Origin: Streptomyces olivaceoviridis
Lineage (GTDB): Bacteria; Actinomycetota; Actinomycetes; Streptomycetales; Streptomycetaceae
Assembly (NCBI RefSeq): GCF_014650115.1
Contig: NZ_BMUI01000010.1
Location: 186,001-250,000, forward strand
DNA length: 64,000 nt
Direction of reading: 5' to 3'
In this document: piece by piece, positions 18,153-25,791 of the stretch
Numbering within the stretch: the first letter of the stretch is position 1
Layout of the letters: each line of letters begins with the position of its first letter
The notes under the pieces: generated by a model
The model's database searches: none
Told to the model about the DNA's origin: nothing
The model's input: only the letters and a program-made list of their open reading frames with translations
Made by a program: the position numbers and the translations under genes

Positions 18153-18193
18153 CCGGGGCCGGCGGGCGGAGTGGGGCCGCCCGCCGGCCCCGG
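18153..18193 (+). terminator. Strong hairpin after SSI gene
   Basis: Perfect 17-bp inverted repeat (18153-18169 against 18177-18193) with a seven-base loop, about 90 bases past the SSI stop. Confidence 0.75.
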
Positions 18194-18200
18194 GCACACA

Positions 18201-18244
18201 GCCGCTCCCCGGGCCGGTCCGTGGGGGACCGCCCGGGGAGCGGC
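18201..18244. terminator. Second hairpin between convergent genes
   Basis: Perfect 13-bp outer stem (18201-18213 and 18232-18244) extended by an inner GGTCC/GGACC stem, then six A on the plus strand. It lies between the convergent SSI and CDGSH genes and may stop transcription from the minus side. Confidence 0.6.
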
Positions 18245-18271
18245 AAAAAACAATCGGTTTCAACGAGCTGT

Positions 18272-18550
18272 TCAGGCCTTGCGCCGGTGACTCGTGTCGC
18301 ACCAGGGGTAGCGGCGACTGCGCCGGCAGGTACACAGAGCGACGCGGAAGCGGTCCGAGGAGACCGTGGTCCCGTCCTCCAGCTCGATCTCCACGGGCCC
18401 TTCCACGAGGAGGGGCCCGCGTCGCTGCACGGTGATCCGCCGCGCCCGGTCGGCCGGAGCGCCGGCCGTCGGGCCGGCGGGGGCGGTGTCCGCCGTGGAG
18501 TCGGCGGAGGCCGCCGCGGAGTCCGCGGTCTCAGCAGGGTCGTTCGGCAC
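18272..18550 (-). CDS. CDGSH-type iron-sulfur protein
   Basis: 92 residues. The C-terminal half has the metal motif CTCRRSRRYPWCDTSH, the CxC-x2-(S/T/R)-x3-P-x-CDGSH pattern with DT in place of DG, which would bind a 2Fe-2S cluster through three Cys and one His. The N-terminal 35 residues are Ala/Thr-rich and probably disordered. The GTG start overlaps the end of the methyltransferase gene by 20 bp, so translation is probably coupled. It is the last gene of a three-gene set with a haem-oxygenase-like iron enzyme and a HemK-like methyltransferase. A role in redox or iron-sulfur transfer is inferred from the family only. Confidence 0.88.
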   Translation of the reverse strand: MPNDPAETADSAAASADSTADTAPAGPTAGAPADRARRITVQRRGPLLVEGPVEIELEDGTTVSSDRFRVALCTCRRSRRYPWCDTSHRRKA

Positions 18551-19184
18551 GGATGACCACCAGCTCTTCTCTGTCCTCGGCCGGTGCGAGCAGCCCGCTC
18601 CGGCGCAGCCAGTCCTCCCGGGAGCGCAGCACCGGGCCGAAGGCGATCCAGCGGCGCCGGATCACCGAGGCCTTCAGGCCCGCCGCCCGCAGCAGTTCCA
18701 GGGTGCGGTCGGAACCGCTCAGCGCCGAGTGCACGATCAGCAGCACCCCGCCGGGGCGCAGCAGCGCCGGCGCGTCCCGGCAGATCCGGTCCAGCAGCAG
18801 CCGCCCGTCGCGCCCGGCGTCCCAGGCCCGGGCCCGCCCGTGCGGCCCTCGCCCGGCGTCGGGCGCCGGCACGTAGGGCGGGTTCGCCAGGATGAGGTCG
18901 TACGTCCGGTCCCGCACCGGTGTGAAGAGGTTGCCGCGCCGGATGCGCACCGGCAGCCGGGTCATCCACGCGTTCAGCCGGGCCGTCCACACCGCCCGCC
19001 GGGACACGTCCACCGCGGTCACCTCGGCGCCCCGCCGGGCCGCCTCCAGGGCCAGCGCCCCGCTCCCGGTCCCGACGTCCAGCACCCGGGCGCCGGGCGG
19101 CGGCGCCTCCTCGTGGAGGGCCTCGGCCAGCAGCTCCGTATCGTCCTGCGGGGCGTACACACCCGGAAGCACCAAAGCGATCAC
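18531..19184 (-). CDS. HemK2/MTQ2-like class I SAM methyltransferase
   Basis: 217 residues. The SAM-binding motif LDVGTGSGALALEAA (near residue 40), the acidic post-I residue in VTAVDVS, and the catalytic NPPYVP (near 100) identify the N5-glutamine/N6-adenine type methyltransferase fold of HemK/PrmC. It is shorter than PrmC and lacks PrmC's N-terminal domain, resembling the HemK2/MTQ2 branch. Substrate is unknown; the host's PrmC is probably elsewhere. The GTG start is 21 bp after the iron enzyme's stop and the end overlaps the CDGSH gene, so the three genes look like one operon. Confidence 0.87.
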   Translation of the reverse strand: MIALVLPGVYAPQDDTELLAEALHEEAPPPGARVLDVGTGSGALALEAARRGAEVTAVDVSRRAVWTARLNAWMTRLPVRIRRGNLFTPVRDRTYDLILANPPYVPAPDAGRGPHGRARAWDAGRDGRLLLDRICRDAPALLRPGGVLLIVHSALSGSDRTLELLRAAGLKASVIRRRWIAFGPVLRSREDWLRRSGLLAPAEDREELVVIRAERPC

Positions 19185-19205
19185 GTCGCGCGGGTACCCC
19201 GGTCA

Positions 19206-20267
19206 TCAGGATGTATGGGAAACCTCCTGTTCCAGGGGTGTCCCCGCGGGGGAGCCCGGGGCTGTGCGCACGGGGGAGTCCAGGGGGGTCCGCAGGGACG
19301 ACCGTCCCGCGCGCCAGTCCGTCAGCAGCCGCCGGGCCAGCCGGTCCTCCAGATACTCGGTCGCGTCGATCCCGAAGGCGATGTCCGGTGCCAGCTCCGG
19401 TTCCTCGGCGAGCAGTCCGCCGATCACCTCGTGCCGGACGACCTGCTCGTGCACCGCGTCCGCTTCCACGTGCTCGTCGTAGAAGAACTCCGCGGCCGGG
19501 CCGGCGCCGGTGCGGCGCATCGCCTCGGCCAGCCGGCGGGAACCGGGCGAGGAGGTGATCTCCACCTCGGCGAAGTGGCCCACCAGCGCGCCGCGCAGGT
19601 CGCGGTGCAGGCCGGACAGGGACATCAGGTTGACGACGGCCAGCATCTCGGCCGGGGCCGCGTCCAGGTGGCGGCCGTACGTGGTGTCCAGGCCCAGGTC
19701 CGTCATCAGGTCGGCGAACAGGCGCGCGTGCACCCGCTCGGCCCGGCCGCCGCCGAACTCGTCGTACTCCACCGCGGCCATCGCCGCCTTCGCCCGGCCC
19801 CACAGCCGCGGCAGCACCCAGGCGTGCGGGTCGGCCTCCTTCAGGTGGTACAGCGAGCGCAGCGCCGCGTACTCCCGCAGCTGCCACAGCTCGCCCTCGG
19901 CACACAGGAAGTGGGTGACCCCCGTGCCCTCGGCCGGCTCGACCAGGAGGGCGGCGAGCGCGTCGTCCAGGCTGTCGTGGACCGGGGTGTCGGCGCGCAG
20001 CGCGGCACCGAAGCGGTGTTCCAGCGCGGCGCGGACCCGCAGCAGCTCCGGGTCCCACTCGGTCTCCGGCGGAACACCGGCGAAGCCGCGGTAGTGCAGC
20101 TCGTAGCAGAGGTAGAGGGCGAGCTGGAGGTCGTCGCCGTACGGATCGGCGGCCCCGGCGCCCTCGGGGTCGGGAAGCGGGCCCGTGCCGCGCAGGTACG
20201 CGGTGACCGCGGCGGAGAGCGGGCCTCGGGGCGGGGGCAGCAGGGGTCCTCGCACGTGGTGGTTCAT
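19206..20267 (-). CDS. Haem-oxygenase-like iron-containing redox enzyme
   Basis: 353 residues, mostly helical, of the haem-oxygenase-like multi-helical family that binds two iron atoms. Candidate ligands are visible as ALYLCYELHYRG (helix with E and H), RSLYHLKEADPH, AEFFYDEHVEADAVHEQVV and RHEVIGGL. Members include non-haem di-iron oxygenases and desaturases acting on amino acids or acyl chains; this protein's substrate is unknown. It starts at ATG 20267, only 22 bp from the divergent reductase gene and without a clear ribosome site, so leaderless translation is possible. It heads an apparent operon with a HemK-like methyltransferase and a CDGSH protein. Confidence 0.85.
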   Translation of the reverse strand: MNHHVRGPLLPPPRGPLSAAVTAYLRGTGPLPDPEGAGAADPYGDDLQLALYLCYELHYRGFAGVPPETEWDPELLRVRAALEHRFGAALRADTPVHDSLDDALAALLVEPAEGTGVTHFLCAEGELWQLREYAALRSLYHLKEADPHAWVLPRLWGRAKAAMAAVEYDEFGGGRAERVHARLFADLMTDLGLDTTYGRHLDAAPAEMLAVVNLMSLSGLHRDLRGALVGHFAEVEITSSPGSRRLAEAMRRTGAGPAAEFFYDEHVEADAVHEQVVRHEVIGGLLAEEPELAPDIAFGIDATEYLEDRLARRLLTDWRAGRSSLRTPLDSPVRTAPGSPAGTPLEQEVSHTS

Positions 20268-20289
20268 GCGGCCCGGGTACCCGCCCCGG

Positions 20290-20897
20290 ATGAAAGCACT
20301 AGTGATCAACTGCACCCTGAAGAGGTCACCGGACCCGTCCAACACCGAGGCGCCGGCCCGGGTCGTCACCGAGCAGCTCGCGGAGCGGGGCGTGGCCGTG
20401 GGGTCCTGCGGGCCGTCGACCTGCCCATCGAGCCGGGTGTGGTCAGCGAGGCCGTGCGGGAGGGCGACGCCTGGCCGGCCGTGCACCGCAAGCTGCTGGA
20501 CGCCGAGATCCTGGTGATCGCCTCGCCGACCTGGCTCGGGCGTCCCTCGTCCGTCGCGCAGCGGGTGCTGGAGCGGATGGACGCGATGCTCTCCGAGACC
20601 GACGACGAGGGCCGCCCGGTCGCCTACAACCGGGTCGCGGGTGTGGTCGTCACCGGCAACGAGGACGGCGCCCACCACGTGATCAGCGAGATCCAGGGCG
20701 CCCTCGCCGACATCGGCCACACCGTCCCCGGGCAGGCCTGGACGTACTGGCACCTGGGCCCCGGCCCCGGCCCGGACTATCTGGAGGAGGAACGCGGCCG
20801 GGACTGGTCGCACCGCACCGGCCGGGCCATGGCGGCGAACCTGTACGGGGTGGCGCGGGCGCTGGCGGAGCGCCCCGTGGGCGCGCCGCCCGGCTGA
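20290..20897 (+). pseudogene. Flavodoxin/NADPH-dependent FMN-reductase family gene with a frameshift
   Basis: The N terminus MKALVINCTLKRSPDPSNT (flavodoxin-like phosphate loop) is read from 20290, while the rest (LRAVDLPIEPGV, ILVIASPTWLG, VVVTGNEDG, to the stop at 20897) is one frame away. One base appears to be missing at about 20398-20404, in GTGGGGTCC. Apart from this the protein would be about 202 residues, the normal size of flavodoxin-like quinone or FMN reductases. It could be a true mutation or a sequencing error. No typical ribosome site precedes the ATG, and the divergent iron enzyme begins 22 bp away. Confidence 0.75.
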
Positions 20898-20914
20898 CCT
20901 CACGTCGCCCTTCC

Positions 20915-21100
20915 TCAGTCGCCCTTCGCCTGCTCCTGCGCCGTGGGGCTCGGGGTGATGGTGTCCCCGGCCTCGCCCGAGGCGGACTGGTCCTCGTCGC
21001 GCTTCTCGGCCTCCTCGACCTCCCGGAGCACCTCCTCCAGGGCCGTCTCCGGCCGGTCCTCGTGGTCGTCGTGGTCGTCGTGGCCGTTCCCGCCGGGCAT
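20915..21100 (-). CDS. Small acidic hydrophilic protein, unknown
   Basis: 61 residues, starting MPGGNGHDDHDDHEDRPE. It is very rich in Asp, Glu and His, with a short amphipathic helix (ETALEEVLREVEEAEKRDED) and a Ser/Gly/Thr-rich tail. No known domain was recognised. A strong ribosome site (GAAGGAG, six bases before the ATG) makes it a real gene. The His/Asp cluster at 7-14 could bind metal, but this is speculation. It lies downstream of the MFS exporter on the same strand, separated by a strong hairpin, so it is probably transcribed on its own. Confidence 0.7.
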   Translation of the reverse strand: MPGGNGHDDHDDHEDRPETALEEVLREVEEAEKRDEDQSASGEAGDTITPSPTAQEQAKGD

Positions 21101-21179
21101 GGCGTCTCCTTCCGTCGGCGAGGTGATCTCTACTGCGGGTTACCCGCCGGAGGCGTCCCAAGCGTGCCCCGGACAGGGC

Positions 21180-21215
21180 GGGGGGCCGCCGTCTCCCTGC
21201 TGACGGCGGCCCCCC
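21180..21215 (-). terminator. Hairpin after the MFS gene
   Basis: Perfect 14-bp inverted repeat (21180-21193 against 21202-21215) with an eight-base loop, 21 bases beyond the minus-strand exporter stop codon. Confidence 0.75.
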
Positions 21216-21236
21216 GGGCCTGGACGGCGACGGCTG

Positions 21237-22742
21237 TCACATGTGGACGACGGGTGCGGCGCCCGCGTCCTGCCGCGGCACCCCGCGCCGGTAGCAGAGG
21301 AAGGCGATGACCGTGCCGGCGCCGAAGAGGACCGCCGACCACCAGAAGGCGGTGGTGTAGCTCTCGATCGTGGCCTGCGCCTGCACCAGCTTGCTGGTGG
21401 CGTCCCGGCCGGCCAGGTAGTCGGTGGCCGCGCTCGCCGCGAGGGTGTTCAGCAGGGCCGTGCCGATCGAGCCGCCCACCTGCTGCATGGCGTTGACGGT
21501 CGCGGAGGCCACGCCCGCGTCCTCGGCCGCGACCCCGCCGGTGGCGAGCTGCATGGCCGTCGGCATGACGAGGCCGAGGCCCACGCCGATCACGATCAGC
21601 TGCGGGAGCACCGCGCCGAGGTAGTGGGAGCCGAGGCCGATGCCGGTCAGCCAGGCCATGCCGGCCGTGGCGACCGCGAAGCCCAGCGGGATGACCACCT
21701 TGGGGCCGGTCCGAGGCAGCAGGACGGTGGTGCCCACCTGTGCGGTCACCATGAGCGCGCCGACCATCGGCAGGAACGCCACACCGGTCTTCGTGGGGCT
21801 GAAGCCGAGGTTGAGCTGGAGGTAGTAGGTCAGGAAGAGGAACACGCCGAACATGCCGCCGGCGGCGATCAGTACCGCGAGGAAGGAGGCCGCGCGGTCG
21901 CGGTCGAGCAGGATGCGCAGCGGCAGCAGCGGGTGCGCCGTCCGGGTCTGCCACCAGGCGAAGGCGGCCAGCAGCACCCCGCCCGCCAGCAGGAAGCCCC
22001 AGGTCAGCGGAGAGCCCCAGTCGTGGGTCTCGGCGTTGGAGAAGCCGTAGACCAGGGAGAACAGGCCGGCGGCGACCAGGACGGTGCCCGGGACGTCGAG
22101 CTTGGCGTTCGCCGCGTCGCGGTGGTTGCTCAGCAGCAGCCAGCCGCCCGCGAAGGCGACGACCGCGATGGCCACGTTCACGTACAGCGTCCAGCGCCAG
22201 TCCAGCGCGTCGGTCAGCACACCGCCGAGCAGCAGACCGAACGCGCCGCCCGCGCCGGCGATCGCGCCGTACACGCTGAACGCGCGCGCCCGCTCCCGGG
22301 CGTCGGTGAACGTGGTGTTGAGCAGCGACAGCGCGGCGGGCGCGAGCAGCGCGCCGAAGACACCCTGGAGGGCGCGGGCCACGACCAGCATGGTGAAGCC
22401 GTTCGCGGCGCCGCCGAGCGCGGAGACCGCGGCGAAGCCGACGACGCCGATGAGGAAGGCGGTCTTGCGGCCGAACATGTCGGCGATCCGGCCGCCGAGC
22501 AGCAGCAGGGAGGCGAAGGCCAGCGCGTAGGCCGTGACGATCCACTGCCGGTTGCCGTCGGAGAAACCGAGGTCGGTCTGGGCGGACGGCAGGGCGATGT
22601 TCACGATGGTGGCGTCGAGCACCACCATCAGCTGGGCTATCGCGATGACCGCGAGGATCCACCACCGCTTGGGCGAGGCCTCGGTGTGCTCTGGCGCCAC
22701 GGCTCCCGCGCGGGAACTCTCGGCCAGGGTCTTCTCGGGCAT
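21237..22742 (-). CDS. DHA2-type MFS drug exporter (EmrB/QacA-like)
   Basis: 501 residues with about fourteen membrane spans. The N-terminal motif VVLDATIVNIALPSAQTDLGF with WIVTAYALAFA, motif A GRIADMFGRK, and motif C GAFGLLLGGVL are those of DHA2 proton antiporters that expel drugs. GGAG sits nine bases before the ATG at 22742. Two palindromes just upstream (22814-22828 and 22856-22871) look like TetR-type operators, yet no regulator gene adjoins. The nearest divergent gene is an SDR. The substrate is not predictable from sequence. Confidence 0.92.
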   Translation of the reverse strand: MPEKTLAESSRAGAVAPEHTEASPKRWWILAVIAIAQLMVVLDATIVNIALPSAQTDLGFSDGNRQWIVTAYALAFASLLLLGGRIADMFGRKTAFLIGVVGFAAVSALGGAANGFTMLVVARALQGVFGALLAPAALSLLNTTFTDARERARAFSVYGAIAGAGGAFGLLLGGVLTDALDWRWTLYVNVAIAVVAFAGGWLLLSNHRDAANAKLDVPGTVLVAAGLFSLVYGFSNAETHDWGSPLTWGFLLAGGVLLAAFAWWQTRTAHPLLPLRILLDRDRAASFLAVLIAAGGMFGVFLFLTYYLQLNLGFSPTKTGVAFLPMVGALMVTAQVGTTVLLPRTGPKVVIPLGFAVATAGMAWLTGIGLGSHYLGAVLPQLIVIGVGLGLVMPTAMQLATGGVAAEDAGVASATVNAMQQVGGSIGTALLNTLAASAATDYLAGRDATSKLVQAQATIESYTTAFWWSAVLFGAGTVIAFLCYRRGVPRQDAGAAPVVHM

Positions 22743-22813
22743 GCGGAACTACTCCAGGGAAGTCGTTCGGGTACGGGACGGCAGACGGGTACGAGAAGGT
22801 GAACAGCTCATAA

Positions 22814-22871
22814 ACGAAACTGTTTCGTACACCTAGAGCTTAAGTCACCGCGATCGAAACGGCAACGTTTC
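22814..22871 (-). promoter_or_regulatory. Two palindromic operators upstream of the MFS exporter
   Basis: ACGAAAC-T-GTTTCGT (22814-22828) is a perfect 15-base palindrome. GAAACG-GCAA-CGTTTC (22856-22871) is a second palindrome built from the same GAAAC/GTTTC half-sites. The region is AT-rich relative to its surroundings. Such sites suit a TetR-family repressor that responds to the exported compound. Confidence 0.6.
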
Positions 22872-22993
22872 TCTATTGCGGCCCACTTCGCCGTGCGCGG
22901 AGTTTCAGTGTGTGGCGCCCTGGATACACCGCGAAGGTTCGGCCCCGACAGTTCGCGAGCCCGTTGCAACGCCGTCGCAGTGAGGTCGTCACC

Positions 22994-23833
22994 ATGTCCC
23001 ATGCCCCGTCCCCCGCAGGACCGTCGAACGACACCCGGCCGCTGCCGGCCCCGGCCGGAACGGCGAACACCGCCCCCTGCCCCGGCCGGGGCGGTGCCGC
23101 CCTGGTGACGGGCGCCTCCTCGGGCATCGGCGCGGCCGTGGCCCGCCGGCTGGCCGCCGAGGGCGGCTGGCGGCTGGCCCTGAACGGACGCGACGTCACC
23201 CGACTGGAGCAGGTGGCCGCACAGGCCGGTGCGGTCGCGCTGCCCGCCGACCTGACCCGGCCCGGCGCCGACCGCCGGCTCGCCGGCCTCGCGCTGGACC
23301 ACCTCGGACGGCTGGACCTGCTCGTCGCGGGCGCCGGCGTCGGCTGGGCCGGCGACTTCGCCGGCATGCCGGCCGCGCGGATCGACGAGATCGTGGGGGT
23401 CGACCTGCTCGCCACCGTGCACCTGGTGCGGACCGTGCTGCCGCACATGGTCGCCGCCGGAACCGGACGCGTCGTGCTCATCGGATCCCTCGCCGGCAGC
23501 GTGGGCGTGCGCGGTGAGGCCGTCTACTCCGCGGCGAAGGCCGCGCTGGCCACCTTCGCCGACTGCCTGCGGTACGAACTGCGCGGCACCGGGGTCGGCG
23601 TCAGCCATGTCATCCCCGGCGTGGTCGCCACCCCCTTCTTCGACCGGCGGGGCACCCCCTACACCCGGGCCTGGCCGAGGCCCGTGTCCGCCGAACGCGT
23701 GGCCGACGCGGTCTGCGCCGCCGTCCTGCACGGCCGGGACGAGGTGTACGTCCCCGGGTGGCTCCGGCTGCCCGCCCGGGTGCGCGGCGCCGCGCCCGGA
23801 CTCTACCGGCGGCTCGCCGCCCGCTTCGGATGA
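22994..23833 (+). CDS. Short-chain dehydrogenase/reductase
   Basis: 279 residues. After about 35 Pro/Ala-rich residues the Rossmann fold starts: TGASSGIG (cofactor loop), NGRD, the NAG-like AGAGVG, catalytic Ser in LIGSLAGS, and YSAAK with catalytic Tyr and Lys. It is a classical SDR that probably uses NADP(H); the substrate is unknown. I chose ATG 22994, preceded by GAGG, although the frame is open from 22910. A DMT transporter follows seven bases after the stop and a deacetylase eight bases after that, so the three are one operon in an envelope-related neighbourhood. Confidence 0.88.
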   Translation: MSHAPSPAGPSNDTRPLPAPAGTANTAPCPGRGGAALVTGASSGIGAAVARRLAAEGGWRLALNGRDVTRLEQVAAQAGAVALPADLTRPGADRRLAGLALDHLGRLDLLVAGAGVGWAGDFAGMPAARIDEIVGVDLLATVHLVRTVLPHMVAAGTGRVVLIGSLAGSVGVRGEAVYSAAKAALATFADCLRYELRGTGVGVSHVIPGVVATPFFDRRGTPYTRAWPRPVSAERVADAVCAAVLHGRDEVYVPGWLRLPARVRGAAPGLYRRLAARFG

Positions 23834-23839
23834 GCGGCC

Positions 23840-24766
23840 ATGATGGCGCTGACGGTGCTGCTCGCCCTCCTCGCGGCCCTGTCCAACGCGTCCGCGTCGG
23901 TCCTCCAGCGCCGGGCCGCCGTGCAGGAGGAGCCGGACCAGGACGGTGGGGCGGGGTCCGCGCTGCGCCGGTTCGCCCATCTGCTGCGCAAACCCTACTG
24001 GCTGGCGGGCGCCGGACTGCTGGGGCTGTCGAGCCTGTTGCAGGCAGGGGCGCTGGCCGTGGGCAGCCTGTCCCTGGTCCAGCCCCTGCTCACCGCCGAA
24101 CTGCTGTTCACGCTGGCCGTGGGCAGTGTCGTCTTCCGGCGCCGCCCGGAAGCCCGCACCTGGCTGGCGTTCGTCGCCCTCGCCGGCGGACTGGCCCTGT
24201 TCCTCCTGGCGGCGGCGCCGTCCGCCGGCCGGCCCACCGCGCGGCCGGAGGACTGGCTGCTGGGCGGTGGCGGGGCGCTCGGCGTCGTCGTCCTGCTGGT
24301 GGTGGTCGCGCGCCCGACCCGGGGCGCGTCGCGGGCCGCGCTGCTCGGCCTCGCCTCCGCCGTGTCCTTCGCCACGACCGCGGCGCTGCTGAAGGAGGCC
24401 GTGGGGCGGCTCGGGCAGGGGCCCGCGGAGATGTTCGGCCACTGGTCGCTGTACGCCACGGGGGCCGCCGGACTCGTCGCGTTCCTGCTGCTCCAGGGCG
24501 CGCTCGGGGCCGGCTCGCTGACGGCCTCCCAGCCCGCCCTCACCCTCGGCGACGCGCTCACCAGCGTCGTGCTCGGCTGGGTGCTGTTCGGCGAGACCAT
24601 CCACCTGGGCCTCAGCCTGCTGCCGGAGGCGGTCGGCGTCGCCCTCATCGGCGCGGGCAGCATCGGCCTGGTCCACTCGCCGTCGGTCGGCGGGGAGTGG
24701 GACGCCACCGACCCGGAGGAGTCCTCCGGCTCCACCGCCGCCGTCCCGCGCACCCCGAGGAGGTAG
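23840..24766 (+). CDS. DMT/EamA-like membrane transporter
   Basis: 308 residues with about nine to ten hydrophobic spans arranged as two similar halves. The first is MALTVLLALLAALSNASASVLQRRAA with SLSLVQPLL; the second has GSLTASQPALTLGDALTSVVLGWVLFGE. The QPLL/QPAL repeats are characteristic of DMT permeases of this group, some of which are annotated as Mg2+ transporters. Substrate is unknown. It sits seven bases after the SDR and eight before the deacetylase, so the trio is probably co-transcribed. ATG at 23840 or 23843; the ribosome site is weak, suggesting coupling. Confidence 0.83.
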   Translation: MMALTVLLALLAALSNASASVLQRRAAVQEEPDQDGGAGSALRRFAHLLRKPYWLAGAGLLGLSSLLQAGALAVGSLSLVQPLLTAELLFTLAVGSVVFRRRPEARTWLAFVALAGGLALFLLAAAPSAGRPTARPEDWLLGGGGALGVVVLLVVVARPTRGASRAALLGLASAVSFATTAALLKEAVGRLGQGPAEMFGHWSLYATGAAGLVAFLLLQGALGAGSLTASQPALTLGDALTSVVLGWVLFGETIHLGLSLLPEAVGVALIGAGSIGLVHSPSVGGEWDATDPEESSGSTAAVPRTPRR

Positions 24767-24773
24767 GTCACCC

Positions 24774-25553
24774 ATGTCCCTCGTGTCCGGCCGCGCCGTG
24801 CGGACGGCCGCCGTCCTGCTGCCCGCCGCGGTCGCCGCGGCCCACATCGGCCCGGCGGCCACCTGGCTCCCGGGCGTACGGCTGCCGCTCTTCCCCGGGC
24901 TCGCCGGCACCGGGCCCCGCCGGCACATCGCGCTCACCTTCGACGACGGACCGGACCCGGTGTCGACCCCGCGCTTCCTCGACGCGCTGGACGAGCTCGG
25001 GGTGCGGGCCACGTTCTTCGTCCTCGGCGAGCAGGCGGTGCGCCATCCCGCGCTGGTCCGCGAGACGGTACGGCGCGGGCACGAGCTCGGCGTGCACGGC
25101 TGGACCCACGACCGGCCCTGGTGGCCGGCGTTCGCCCGCGACGCCGAGGAGGTCGCCCGGACCGTCCGCGCGGTGCACGACCTCACCGGCCACCGCCCGC
25201 GGTGGTACCGCCCGCCGTACGGCATCCTCACCACGAGCCGCTGGCTGGCCGCCCGGCGGGCCGGACTGCGGACGGTGCTGTGGTCGGCATGGGGCAGGGA
25301 CTGGACCGCCGACGCGACGCCCGCGTCCGTACGGGCCCGGGTCGCCGCGGACCTGCGCGGCGGCGGCACCGTCCTGCTCCACGACTCCGACCGCCACTCG
25401 GCCCCCGGCTGCTGGCACGCGACCCTGACGGCCCTGCCGACGGTGGTCCGGGACTGCCGCGAGGCGGGGCTGGTGGTGGGGCCCCTGCGTGACCACGGGC
25501 CGGTTCCGGTTCCGGGCGGGATGGTGGTGCCGGCCGGGGTGGCGGGGGGGTGA
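24774..25553 (+). CDS. NodB-type polysaccharide deacetylase
   Basis: 259 residues. A hydrophobic N terminus (about 8-24) is a signal or anchor. The NodB domain carries TFDDGPDP (catalytic base and metal Asp), HGWTHDRPW (HxxxH-type metal site), RPPYG (motif 3) and LLHDSDR near the end. It should remove N- or O-acetyl groups from an envelope glycan or glycolipid outside the membrane. GAGGTAGG precedes the ATG. It is the third gene of the SDR-transporter-deacetylase operon; an MGDG-synthase-like glycosyltransferase is convergent 238 bp away. Confidence 0.88.
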   Translation: MSLVSGRAVRTAAVLLPAAVAAAHIGPAATWLPGVRLPLFPGLAGTGPRRHIALTFDDGPDPVSTPRFLDALDELGVRATFFVLGEQAVRHPALVRETVRRGHELGVHGWTHDRPWWPAFARDAEEVARTVRAVHDLTGHRPRWYRPPYGILTTSRWLAARRAGLRTVLWSAWGRDWTADATPASVRARVAADLRGGGTVLLHDSDRHSAPGCWHATLTALPTVVRDCREAGLVVGPLRDHGPVPVPGGMVVPAGVAGG

Positions 25554-25791
25554 CGGGCGCCGCTCGGGCTCGGCTGGTGCGGTGAGCCGACCGTGGGGGT
25601 CTCCCGGCGAGCACGGAGCGGCTTCGCCGCCGGAGCGGAGGGCTGCCGGCGCACCGGTGTGTCGATGGTGTCGGTCAGGGACCGGCGCCGGTCGGCGCGG
25701 TGCCGCACGCCTCCCCGACCCCGACCCGCCCCGGGCCGACCCCACGCAACCCGTCCGGGCCATGGCTCCCGGGCGTCCGGCCCCGGCCCGG

